Part shown: one piece after another, positions 9,434 through 17,284 of the stretch
Numbering within the stretch: position 1 is the stretch's first letter
Layout: each line of letters opens with the position of its first letter
DNA from: Bernardetiaceae bacterium
GTDB lineage: Bacteria > Bacteroidota > Bacteroidia > Cytophagales > Bernardetiaceae
Direction of reading: 5' to 3'
Assembly: GCA_020832465.1 (NCBI GenBank)
Contig: JAFIER010000132.1
Coordinates: forward strand, 1-61,858
DNA: 61,858 nt
Program-made: the position numbers and the translations under genes
Notes under the pieces: generated by a model
Databases searched by the model: none
Seen by the model: the letters and a program-made list of their open reading frames with translations, nothing else
What the model was told of the DNA's origin: nothing

Positions 9434-9574
9434 AGCACTAACAGCTCAAAAAAAGGGGTGTACGACAACTTTGCTAATTATCAAGAACTAACAGTTTTCT
9501 AAAAACTGTTAGTTCTCAAATTATCTAAGTTGATTGACCAACTTGACGTACACCCAAAAAAAGCAGTTAGTGCT
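9434..9574. repeat. 33-bp hairpin split by a MITE insertion
   Basis: Left arm start AGCACTAACAGCT (9434-9446) and right arm AGCAGTTAGTGCT (9562-9574) flank the MITE at 9456-9555. Removing the MITE and one copy of the 8-bp duplication AAAAAAAG restores a hairpin of exactly 33 bp, with AGCACTAAC pairing to GTTAGTGCT. This records two successive events. Confidence 0.8.
9456..9555 (-). mobile_element. Type 1 MITE, complete, 8-bp TSD AAAAAAAG
   Basis: 100 bp with ends GGGTGTACGACAACTTTGC and, on the other strand, GGGTGTACGTCAAGTTGG. Perfect direct repeats AAAAAAAG lie at 9448-9455 and 9556-9563. The central hairpin at 9484-9516 has arms of the AGAACTAACAGTTTT class. There is no coding capacity. 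Confidence 0.9.
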
Positions 9575-9651
9575 CAGGTCGTATAAAATTACATTTACTA
9601 AACACTTCAATAGGGTAAAAAGGTTTTATCAAAGTGCTTTTTACATCAATA

Positions 9652-10635
9652 TTACTTTTTTACCAGACCAATTTCTTGAAGTCTTTGTTGCAAAAACTCA
9701 CCTGCTGTTATGTCTTCGTATTGCTTAGGATTTTGCTCATCAATGCAATTAGGCAAACAAGACAAATCCATTTCAGAGCGTGGGTGCATAAAAAATGGAA
9801 TAGAGTATCTTGAGGTATGCATGAGATGTTTCGGTGGATTGACTACCCTATGAATCGTAGATTTTAGTTTGTTGTTGGTATGCCTCTCGAGCATATCACC
9901 TACATTGACTACAATTTGCTCCGGCAGTGCTGTAATCGGAATCCATTTATTATCTCTGCGTAGGACTTCGAGCCCGTCAGCACTTGCCCCCATAAGTAGG
10001 GTTATTAGGTTAATATCTCCATGAGCTGCTGCACGTACAGCATCTGGTGCAATAGCATCGGGGTTTTCTATGGGAAAGTAATGAATAGCGCGCAAAATGC
10101 TATTGCCGTTATGAATTTTATCATCAAAATAGTGGGCATCTAAATTGAGATGAATCGCTGCGGCTTGCAAAAGTTCCCTACCAGCAGCTTCCAAAATTTG
10201 GTAAGCCTTGAGTGTAGCGGTTTCAAAATCAGGAACTTCTTTGGGAAAAATATTTTCAGGATATTCTTGCAATGCTTTATCTTGCGCTGCTTGCTCGGCA
10301 GTGAAAGGTTGCCCTACGTGATAAAACTCTTTTAGATCTGGCGTTTTAGAGTCCTTAGCCTTCTCACGAAGGCGTGCAATATAACCTCGTTGACCAGCAA
10401 TGGCTGTATCCTCGTATTGAAGTTTTTGCGCTTCCGAGAGGCTAAAAAACTGCTGAATACTATTGTAGAGTTTATCTTGCAATGCTTGTGTAAGACCGTG
10501 ATTGCGTACGGCTACAAAACCGATATTTTCCCAAGCGTTACCCAAGTCTTTGACAAATTGCTCACGTTGAGCACCGCCCGCTCGGAAGTCATTTAGGTCT
10601 ATCGAAGGAATTGCATCATAAAGTATTTGCGTCAT
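9652..10635 (-). CDS. Isopenicillin N synthase-like 2OG-Fe(II) dioxygenase
   Basis: A 327-residue non-haem iron oxygenase of the IPNS/DOXC family. An N-terminal DIOX_N domain (about 8-130) is followed by the jelly-roll core. The iron facial triad is visible as His205-x-Asp207 (AAHGDINL) and His262 (IHRVV). The 2-oxoglutarate clamp is Arg276-x-Ser278 (SRYS). All key residues are present, so it should be active. The substrate is unknown, and no biosynthetic cluster surrounds it. There is no signal peptide. A promoter is expected within 10636-10788. Confidence 0.9.
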   Translation of the reverse strand: MTQILYDAIPSIDLNDFRAGGAQREQFVKDLGNAWENIGFVAVRNHGLTQALQDKLYNSIQQFFSLSEAQKLQYEDTAIAGQRGYIARLREKAKDSKTPDLKEFYHVGQPFTAEQAAQDKALQEYPENIFPKEVPDFETATLKAYQILEAAGRELLQAAAIHLNLDAHYFDDKIHNGNSILRAIHYFPIENPDAIAPDAVRAAAHGDINLITLLMGASADGLEVLRRDNKWIPITALPEQIVVNVGDMLERHTNNKLKSTIHRVVNPPKHLMHTSRYSIPFFMHPRSEMDLSCLPNCIDEQNPKQYEDITAGEFLQQRLQEIGLVKK

Positions 10636-10788
10636 TTCTTTGTTGTTTTGTCTTTGATTGTATAGAATGCGAATAGTACTTAGCTTGTTATTATTTTAGA
10701 AGCCAAGAAATTTTATTTCTAAGGCATTTTTTCATAGCAAGGTTTGCAAAAAAGCTAAAAAAATGAGTCAATTGTAGTATTTAGTCTT

Positions 10789-13700
10789 TTATATTTTGAT
10801 ACCTACTACCAATACATCATCAATTTGCCGTTGCTGTCCTTTCCAATGGATAAAAGTTTCTTTAAGATTTTTGTGTTGCTCCTCGAGGTTTAATTCTTTA
10901 ATTTTGAGTAATTTTTCTTTAAAACGCTTTCTTGTAAACTTACGACCCTCGCTTCCGCCAAACTGGTCGAGGAAGCCATCAGTGGTCATATAAAGCATAT
11001 CGCCTTTTTGGGCTTTGATAGGTTTATTGGTAAAGATTTTTTTCTTATCGTGCAACAAACGCCCACCAATAGAAAACTTATCTCCTTTGATCTCTTCTAT
11101 TTGATTATCAGAAACGACAAAAAGCGAGTTTTTAGCTCCAGCATAACGCATTTGTCCTTTGCTAAAATCTATATGCAATAGGCTCATATCCATGCCATCA
11201 CGGCTTTTGTACGCACGTTCTGTATCTTCTTGTTGGTGTAGCCATTGTATAATTTCTTTGTTCATATACTCGAGAATGCGGGCAGGGTCATTGAGCCTTC
11301 TAACATTGATCATTTGCTCGAGAAGCGCAAAGGCAATTACAGACATGAATGCGCCTGGTACGCCATGCCCGGTGCAATCAACTACGGCTAAGTAAGCATT
11401 ATTATCTCTTGTCGTACACCAATAAAAATCACCAGATACGATATCACGAGGGTTATAATATACAAAGTTTTCGCCTATAGCTTCTTTGATTTCGCTTGCT
11501 TCGGGTATAATTGCATCTTGAATGCGCTGTGCATATCTGATGCTATCCATAACTTTTTTGTTGCTTAGTGCTAAAAGTTGCCCTTTCTCTTCAACTTTTT
11601 CTTTTTCTTTGCGAAGCTCAATAGTTCTTTCTTGTACCTTAGCTTCGAGTAGGCGTTTGTCTCGTTCGACGCTCAGGACGCGTAGCCAATAAAAGAGCAA
11701 AAACAAAGCAATGACAGAAACCACAACAGTAAGTACAAACCAAGGTTCTTTATAAAAAGGCGGGGTAATCGTAATTTCTATAATAATAGGCGTTTCGTTC
11801 CATCGCCCGTCGGAGTTAGTACCTTTAGCTTTGAAGGTATAAGTACCTGGGTCTAAGTTTGTGTATTTCGCAAAGCCTCTATTGAGATAGTTCCATTCTG
11901 TTTCGAAGCCTTCGAGCATGTAGGCGTATTTGTTGTGCTCCGGCGAACTGTAATGCAGTGCTGCAAATTCAATAGAAATAGAATTTTGTTTGTGGCTAAG
12001 CGAAAGTATGCGTGATTCATTGATATGGCGTTGGAGCACACCAGTGCTGTCTCCAATTTCTACTTTGCGATTAAAGAGGTAGAAATTCGTGAAAACGATA
12101 GGGGCTTTATACGGATTTGTACGAATGCTATCAGGAAAAAAATAATTCAAACCATTGATCCCCCCAAAGAAAAGCTCGCCTTCGGTATTGCGAAAAGCAG
12201 CGCCGGCATTAAACTCATTGCTTTGCAAGCCGTCATCTATTGTATAGTTTTGAAAAGTTTTTTCTTTGATATTAAACCGTGAGAGTCCACGATTAGTGCT
12301 GAGCCAAAGATGCCCAGAGTCATCAGCTAATACATCATAAACTACATTATTGGGCAAACCGTCCTCTTCGGTATAGTGCACAAACTCTTCATTTTGGGGG
12401 TTAAACTTATTGATGCCCCCGCCGTAGGTAAGCACCCAAATGCTTTGAGGGTCGCTTTGATACACAGGATATACCCTATCAGTGCTTATACTTTTGGGAT
12501 TATTGACATCATTTTTGTAGGCTTTAAAGGTTTCTGTTTTGGGGTCAAAACGATTAAGCCCCCCGCCATAGGTACTAATCCAAAGTATGCCCTCATTATC
12601 TTCGTATATCCCCCTAATTCTGTTATTAGATAAACTTTCAGGATTATTAGGGTCGTATGTATAGGATTTAAAATCATTAGTTTCAGGTCTGAATTGGGCA
12701 AGGCCGCCTTTGTCCGTACCGATCCAAAGCGTACCATTTTTGCTTTTAAAAATAATTCGAACATGATCGCTTTGTAGGCTATTGATATCGTTAGTATTTG
12801 CACGGTAAGAGGTAAGAATTTCTATTGGTGCATTAGGGTTTTTATTGCTTAGCAAGTACAGACCGCTATTTCTTGTGCCCATCCATATCTGCTTTGCGGT
12901 TGTATCCTCGAGGAAGCAAGAAGAGGCTATATTGCTTAGGTGGTTATATACTTCGCCTGTTTGGCGATTCATACGGGAAATGCCTTCCATTGTACCTACC
13001 CATAGTATGCCAAAATGATCTTGATATACAGAGCGAATAACGGGGTCTGCAAATTTATTTTTGGCTTGATTATATACGTTAAACTTAATTTTCTTGGGGT
13101 CGTATTTATTGATACCATAGCCATTTGTACCTATCCAAATGATTCCAGCATCGTCCTCAAAAAGTTCGATAACGTCATTACCCGAAAGGCTGTAAGGGTC
13201 TGAGGGGCTATTGCGATAGGTTTGCAAGGCATTTCTATCTTTCTCTGGGTTATAAAGCTGCACGCCCTGCCCTACTGTGGCTATCCAGATGATGCCATTT
13301 TTGTCGATAAGCAAGTCATTTATTGCTCTATATTGATTGACAATCGTATAAATACCTTGTGTATTACGCTTAAAAAAACCATCAGGACCGGCAGCCCACA
13401 TATTTCCTTTTTTATCAAAAACAATAGCTCTGATTTTTCTTTTGCTAAATGCCTTATGAATAAAACTTTGATTACTTCTATCAAACTCGATAATACCGTC
13501 GTTGGTTGCTAACAGCAATTCACCTTTTGGGGATTCTACAATTTTGAAAATATTATTGCCTGCGGGCGTATCTTGGCTAAAGTGGCTAAATACTCCGTTA
13601 TTGTTATCTAAAAGATTAAGCCCATTGTCAGTAGCTATCCAAAGCCTGCGCTCGCTATCTTGATAAATATCGTGAATGACATTGCTACTAATACTACCTG

Positions 13701-14115
13701 GCTTGCCCGCTTCATACACATAACGCATAAAACGATTCTCGATGCGATCATAGCTATTCAACCCGCCTTCTGTACCTATCCAAAGCAAACCTCTATGGTC
13801 TTCAAATAAACATAGAATAAGATTATCTGAAATAGAATTGGCATTATAAGGTTGTTTTTTGAAATGAGTAAATGTAACGCCATCGTAGAGGTTAAGTCCA
13901 TCTTGCGTACCTATCCAAAAAAATTTTCTACTGTCTTGAAAAAGCACAGTGGGCGTATTCTGAGACATGCCGTCGTCGATGTTGAGCTTATCGAACGTAA
14001 TATCTTGCCTCTGCTGCGCCCATACAGTGGGTGAAACTGTACAAAGACACAAAGATAAAAATACGATAAAAAAAATACCTATATGCTGACCTATATTTTG
14101 AAAGAGGTGGTACAA
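10789..14115 (-). CDS. Two-component-type propeller sensor with SpoIIE/PP2C phosphatase output
   Basis: A 1108-residue membrane receptor. After a signal peptide (about 1-33), about 650 residues are tandem Reg_prop blades with recurring (L/I)W(I/V)GT motifs, forming two seven-bladed propellers. A Y_Y_Y domain (about 725-785), one membrane helix (about 797-817) and a coiled coil (about 820-870) follow. The cytoplasmic end is a SpoIIE/PP2C-like Ser/Thr phosphatase (about 880-1108) with ending motifs VVDCTGHGVPGAFMS, TTDGFLDQFGG and QIDDVLVVG. It probably couples a periplasmic ligand to dephosphorylation of an anti-sigma-antagonist-type protein. No partner gene is adjacent. Confidence 0.93.
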   Translation of the reverse strand: MYHLFQNIGQHIGIFFIVFLSLCLCTVSPTVWAQQRQDITFDKLNIDDGMSQNTPTVLFQDSRKFFWIGTQDGLNLYDGVTFTHFKKQPYNANSISDNLILCLFEDHRGLLWIGTEGGLNSYDRIENRFMRYVYEAGKPGSISSNVIHDIYQDSERRLWIATDNGLNLLDNNNGVFSHFSQDTPAGNNIFKIVESPKGELLLATNDGIIEFDRSNQSFIHKAFSKRKIRAIVFDKKGNMWAAGPDGFFKRNTQGIYTIVNQYRAINDLLIDKNGIIWIATVGQGVQLYNPEKDRNALQTYRNSPSDPYSLSGNDVIELFEDDAGIIWIGTNGYGINKYDPKKIKFNVYNQAKNKFADPVIRSVYQDHFGILWVGTMEGISRMNRQTGEVYNHLSNIASSCFLEDTTAKQIWMGTRNSGLYLLSNKNPNAPIEILTSYRANTNDINSLQSDHVRIIFKSKNGTLWIGTDKGGLAQFRPETNDFKSYTYDPNNPESLSNNRIRGIYEDNEGILWISTYGGGLNRFDPKTETFKAYKNDVNNPKSISTDRVYPVYQSDPQSIWVLTYGGGINKFNPQNEEFVHYTEEDGLPNNVVYDVLADDSGHLWLSTNRGLSRFNIKEKTFQNYTIDDGLQSNEFNAGAAFRNTEGELFFGGINGLNYFFPDSIRTNPYKAPIVFTNFYLFNRKVEIGDSTGVLQRHINESRILSLSHKQNSISIEFAALHYSSPEHNKYAYMLEGFETEWNYLNRGFAKYTNLDPGTYTFKAKGTNSDGRWNETPIIIEITITPPFYKEPWFVLTVVVSVIALFLLFYWLRVLSVERDKRLLEAKVQERTIELRKEKEKVEEKGQLLALSNKKVMDSIRYAQRIQDAIIPEASEIKEAIGENFVYYNPRDIVSGDFYWCTTRDNNAYLAVVDCTGHGVPGAFMSVIAFALLEQMINVRRLNDPARILEYMNKEIIQWLHQQEDTERAYKSRDGMDMSLLHIDFSKGQMRYAGAKNSLFVVSDNQIEEIKGDKFSIGGRLLHDKKKIFTNKPIKAQKGDMLYMTTDGFLDQFGGSEGRKFTRKRFKEKLLKIKELNLEEQHKNLKETFIHWKGQQRQIDDVLVVGIKI

Positions 14116-14248
14116 ATCTTAATGCAAAATAGTTTAGTAAGTAAACAATGAGATAAAAATGGATTCGCCTATGCAATTAAGCAAAAAAAAGGATAATGTA
14201 CAATAAAACAAGCAAAAAAAGTGTAATTCAACGCAAAACAGAGTTAAT

Positions 14249-14401
14249 GGGTGTACGTCAAGTTGGTCAATCAACTTAGATAATTTGAGAACTAACAGTT
14301 TTTCGAAAACTGTTAGTTCTTGACAATTAGCAAGTTATAGAAATAACATTTCTTGAAGAAATGTTATTTCTGGGCATATTTAGCAAAGTTGTCGTACACC
14401 C
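14249..14401 (+). mobile_element. Type 1 MITE with two hairpins, 8-bp TSD GAGTTAAT
   Basis: 153 bp between perfect duplications GAGTTAAT (14241-14248 and 14402-14409). Termini are GGGTGTACGTCAAGTTGG and GTTGTCGTACACCC. It holds two central hairpins: 14288-14320 (AGAACTAAC class) and 14339-14371 (AGAAATAAC class). A partial inner-end sequence, TTAGCAAGTT, separates them, which suggests fusion of two subfamilies. It fills most of the 340-bp gap between the phosphatase and the DtxR-type gene. Confidence 0.9.
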
Positions 14402-14456
14402 GAGTTAATCATAACAATTAAAAGCCGATTGATATGCAAATATAAAAGTAATCTAC

Positions 14457-15122
14457 TTATTCATCAACCAAAACCAATAAATTATCAGCTACATTATGCG
14501 ATATAAAACGCTCTTTGGTTTTATCAATACAAATTTCTAAGGAAAGGTCATAGCTTACTTTATCTTTGATATAAATTTTTGCACCAATATAAATACCTAC
14601 TTTATCTAAGTATTGCAAAAAAAGCGGGCTTGTATCTCGTACGCCGGCAACTTGGCAGACTGCTTTAGCCTCGAGTTCGCTGAGCGGTTGCTTAGGGCGG
14701 TTGTCAATTTTTCCATCTTTATTTGGAATAGGATCGCCATGAGGGTCATATTTTGGATAGCCCAAAAACTCATCTAAACGCTCTATAAGCAAACCCGAGC
14801 GAATATGCTCGAGTTGCTCGGCTACTTCATGCACCTGGTCCCAGCTAAACTTGAGCTTTTCTACAAGAAAAACTTCCCAAAGACGGTGCTTACGAATCAA
14901 CCAGAGCGCAGTATGCTGCCCACTCTCCGTGAGGCTTACACCATAATATTTGACGTAATTTATAACCTGCTTGCGCGCCAGCCTTTTGAGCATATCGCTG
15001 ACCGAAGCGGGTTTGGTTTGCATAGCCGCTGCAATAGAGTTTGTAGCTACGGGCGAGCCTTCTTGTAGGCTTAAATGATAAATTGTTTTTAAATAATTCT
15101 CCTCTGCAAAGCTCAATTCCAT
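14457..15122 (-). CDS. Metal-dependent DtxR/MntR-family transcriptional regulator
   Basis: A 221-residue repressor. An N-terminal winged helix (about 1-70) has the recognition region TKPASVSDMLKRLARK. The dimerisation and metal-site helix region (about 75-140) contains LWEVFLVEKL, HEVAEQLEHI and the Asp-rich PKYDPHGDPIP. An FeoA/SH3-like C-terminal domain covers about 145-221. It would repress Mn or Fe uptake genes when loaded with metal. No transporter is adjacent, so the regulon lies elsewhere. An upstream open-frame extension to 15207 is a different frame and is not coding. Confidence 0.93.
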   Translation of the reverse strand: MELSFAEENYLKTIYHLSLQEGSPVATNSIAAAMQTKPASVSDMLKRLARKQVINYVKYYGVSLTESGQHTALWLIRKHRLWEVFLVEKLKFSWDQVHEVAEQLEHIRSGLLIERLDEFLGYPKYDPHGDPIPNKDGKIDNRPKQPLSELEAKAVCQVAGVRDTSPLFLQYLDKVGIYIGAKIYIKDKVSYDLSLEICIDKTKERFISHNVADNLLVLVDE

Positions 15123-15264
15123 AATATTGCCGTATAAGTACTGAGTAATTTATTCTCGATTTGGTTTCAAATATATACATTTTTGATAAAAGCAAACCAT
15201 AAGCCATGCCTCAAGTTTCGAAAACTTGTACTACAAAGCAACAGCTTCTTTGTTTATCGCCTTT

Positions 15265-15390
15265 CATACTACTGTACATTCGCTAGCCGGAAATAACATT
15301 TCTTTGAAAAATGTTATTTCTAAGCCCATTTTTTTATAGCATGGGGGTTGCAAATCCCACGCTATGGAAAAATCTATAGTGAGTGGTATA
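15265..15390 (-). mobile_element. Type 2 two-hairpin element
   Basis: Begins CATACTACTGTACATTCGC, then the AGAAATAAC-class hairpin (15290-15320), then the long palindrome 15328-15373 (ATAGC...GGGTTGCAAATCCC...GCTATGG), and ends GTGAGTGGTAT. It has the same order as the copies at 16494 and 34188, in reverse orientation. Ends are imperfectly inverted and no target duplication is seen. It occupies most of the 15123-15441 gap. Confidence 0.7.
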
Positions 15391-15441
15391 GAAAATGATA
15401 AAATCTATCCCCACCCCACGCACAATCGCAATGAGCTACAG

Positions 15442-16218
15442 TTAGTCTTGTGCTTCTTTTAAAACCTCTTCATAAGCCACTTCAAAAGAATGCGTTTTTA
15501 GCTTTTCAATAAACAAAAGCAAACCCGCCTGACCCACAACTTTAAACCAATCATCTACCCACTTGCGCGCAATAATATAGTGTAAATTGACATCGCCTGA
15601 AAAAAATATATGGTTTTCTTTTAGATAATCACGAGGAGGCTCAAGCCTGCCCTCTAAGGTATAAAATCCCCACTCATGCTTCCAAGACGGAAACCGACCG
15701 TCGAGTTGCATGGCAAGACCCTCGTCAAACCAAGTGGGAAGTTTGCGATAGCGAAGCCACCAACCCAAACGAGCAGCCAACTCTGCATGACATAACTCAT
15801 GGGCTATAACATCGACATTTGCACCATCTTCGCCCACCACAATGTAAGTCCCGATAGGTGAAAAATGAGTGAGACCGCTCTTCGTACCACCACGACCGTA
15901 TTTGCGCATCGTAGCATCGTCATGTGCTATAATAAGCACAGGAGAAGACTCCATACTGCCAAAAAGAGCAACCACACGCGCACGTGCCTCCTCAAGCTCC
16001 GAACGTACAAAATCATGATAAGATGACGGAAAATCTGGGTGAACATACACATTCTCGCCCCAATCCTCTAAATCTGAACGGCTCATAACCGAATGATAAA
16101 AACCCGGTGAGAGCAAACGAATAAAAATAACAAGCAAAAATAATAAAGCTACCAAAAGAGCAAAAAGCCAAAGCAATAACTTAGGCAATGAAATAGAAAC
16201 TTTTCGGATAAAAAGCAT
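15442..16218 (-). CDS. Membrane-anchored peptidase MA-like metalloprotease
   Basis: A 258-residue protein with one N-terminal membrane anchor (about 12-36) and an extracytoplasmic domain. It contains HELCH at 140-144, which is a zinc HExxH site, and WFDEGLA at 163-169 with Glu166 as the likely third ligand. This is the gluzincin/peptidase MA-2 pattern. The fold is probably a small thermolysin-like core, and the substrate is unknown. I infer catalytic competence because both zinc motifs are intact. The 32-bp-class hairpin at 16272 lies just upstream. Confidence 0.75.
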   Translation of the reverse strand: MLFIRKVSISLPKLLLWLFALLVALLFLLVIFIRLLSPGFYHSVMSRSDLEDWGENVYVHPDFPSSYHDFVRSELEEARARVVALFGSMESSPVLIIAHDDATMRKYGRGGTKSGLTHFSPIGTYIVVGEDGANVDVIAHELCHAELAARLGWWLRYRKLPTWFDEGLAMQLDGRFPSWKHEWGFYTLEGRLEPPRDYLKENHIFFSGDVNLHYIIARKWVDDWFKVVGQAGLLLFIEKLKTHSFEVAYEEVLKEAQD

Positions 16219-16271
16219 AGGTATTCTAATCTAAAAGTAAAACTTACGGTAGTGTATAACAAGTAATGCTT

Positions 16272-16304
16272 AGAACTAACAGTTCTTTGAGAACTGTTAG
16301 TTTT
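16272..16304. repeat. 33-bp-class hairpin (AGAACTAAC arm)
   Basis: AGAACTAACAGTTCT pairs with its complement (last three bases GTTTT instead of GTTCT), loop TTG. It stands alone, 54 bp upstream of the protease gene. Confidence 0.8.
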
Positions 16305-16397
16305 GAAAGACTTTGAGCATTACATCTTTAAGACTACCAAACTTACGTACAATGAAATAAACCTATAAGTTTGCACAAAATCTTATAGATTTCAGGA

Positions 16398-16478
16398 GGC
16401 TGTACGTCAAGTTTGGTCAATCGGCTTAGATCGTTTCGTTGTCGTACAGCCTACATTTAGCAAAGTTGTTGTACACCC
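16398..16478 (+). mobile_element. Degenerate type 1 MITE lacking the central hairpin
   Basis: GGCTGTACGTCAAGTTTGG at one end and GCAAAGTTGTTGTACACCC at the other, 81 bp in all. The centre has been replaced by CGTTTCGTTGTCGTACAGCC. No target duplication is visible. It is probably an old, rearranged copy. Confidence 0.6.
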
Positions 16479-16493
16479 TTTGATGATATTTAT

Positions 16494-16620
16494 TCATACT
16501 ATTATACATTTTTCCATAGCTTGGGGTTTGCAAACCCCAAGCTATGGAAAAATGGGCTTAGAAATAATATTTCTTTGAGATATGTTATTTCTGGCTAGCG
16601 AATGTATAGTAAGCAGTATG
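16494..16620 (+). mobile_element. Type 2 two-hairpin element with 8-bp duplication ATATTTAT
   Basis: TCATACTATTATAC at one end and AGCAGTATG at the other. Inside are the 46-bp near-perfect palindrome 16508-16553 (CCATAGCTTGGGGTTTGC arm) and the AGAAATAAT hairpin 16560-16592, followed by GGCTAGCGAATG. ATATTTAT occurs on both sides (16486-16493 and 16621-16628), consistent with transposition. This is the best-preserved copy in the window. Confidence 0.75.
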
Positions 16621-16738
16621 ATATTTATCAAAGTTTTAGGCAAATATTTTGTTTATTGCAACTAAACAATTTGCATAAGCGTTTTATTTTATAACTAAAC
16701 TATCGTATTTTATATCGTTTTTGCTATAAGGTCGCAAA

Positions 16739-16848
16739 GGGTGCAATTCATATTTACGCAGTAGCATAAGCTACTGTATTAAAACAACTACGCTCGCCGT
16801 GTTTGGTGTCCAAACCAAACACAAACCGCGTAGTTTTGAAATGCACCC
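16739..16848 (+). mobile_element. Type 3 MITE (GGGTGCA ends), 8-bp TSD GTCGCAAA
   Basis: 110 bp with ends GGGTGCAATTC and GAAATGCACCC, flanked by perfect duplications GTCGCAAA (16731-16738 and 16849-16856). It contains nested hairpins: AGTAGC-ATAA-GCTACT, then AACTACGC/GCGTAGTT enclosing GTGTTTGG/CCAAACAC. It has no coding capacity. It shares GGGTG ends and TSD length with type 1, so the same transposase family may move both. Confidence 0.85.
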
Positions 16849-16908
16849 GTCGCAAAACGCAAAATTTATATTTTTCTTACATTTTTCTCATTTCTAAATT
16901 TCAAATTT

Positions 16909-17007
16909 ATGCTTAAATTTATTTGGCTTATCTTCAAGCGCATTGATTGGAAAAAAATTATTGTTGGTGTAATTATTCGTGAAATTCTCAAGCGAATCAT
17001 GCGATAA
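16909..17007 (+). CDS. Candidate 32-residue cationic membrane peptide
   Basis: ATG at 16909 to TAA at 17007 encodes 32 residues starting MLKFIWLIFKRIDWKK and ending REILKRIMR. It has nine Lys/Arg against two acidic residues, alternating with bulky hydrophobics. That gives a basic amphipathic or membrane-inserting helix like those of small type I toxins or antimicrobial-like peptides. An intrinsic terminator at 17150 lies downstream in the same orientation, separated only by a later MITE insertion. The region otherwise lacks genes. No homology was checked, and it could be chance. Confidence 0.35.
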   Translation: MLKFIWLIFKRIDWKKIIVGVIIREILKRIMR

Positions 17008-17034
17008 TTAAACTTCTTTGATTGCATATCTATT

Positions 17035-17136
17035 GGGTGTACGTCAAGTTGGTAAATCGGCTTAGATAGTTTCAGAAATAACATTTCTTTAAGAAATGTT
17101 ATTTCTGGGCTAATTCGGCAAATTTGTCGCGCCCCC
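17035..17136 (+). mobile_element. Type 1 MITE, complete, 8-bp TSD TATCTATT
   Basis: 102 bp from GGGTGTACGTCAAGTTGG to TTGTCGCGCCCCC, flanked by TATCTATT at 17027-17034 and 17137-17144. The central hairpin 17074-17106 is the perfect AGAAATAACATTTCT class. It was inserted between the peptide frame and its apparent terminator. Confidence 0.92.
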
Positions 17137-17149
17137 TATCTATTACAAT

Positions 17150-17190
17150 ATCCCAAAAGTAAGGTAAAATTTTGCTTTTGGGATTTTTTA
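17150..17190 (+). terminator. Intrinsic terminator downstream of the peptide frame
   Basis: ATCCCAAAAG pairs with CTTTTGGGAT followed by TTTTT. The orientation suits a plus-strand transcript from the 16.9 kb region. No annotated gene other than the 32-residue frame lies upstream on this strand. Confidence 0.7.
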
Positions 17191-17284
17191 TTTTGTATTT
17201 ATTGCATTACACAGTAATTATTCTTATATTGCCCATGATTTTTTAGACTAAAGCAATTCAAGCACATATAAAACCCAATATAAT

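Noticed and set aside
15123-15207. Extension of the DtxR-type regulator by 85 bases
   Set aside because: The in-frame ATG at 15122 begins the conserved winged helix. The longer open frame is out of register with it.
16866-17084. Minus-strand 72-residue frame
   Set aside because: It runs through the MITE at 17035 and antisense to the peptide frame, so most of it is repeat sequence rather than a conserved protein.
16219-17284. tRNA or structured RNA gene in the hairpin-rich kilobase
   Set aside because: All strong folds there are explained by elements with TSDs or terminators. No cloverleaf with a CCA end or T-loop was found.
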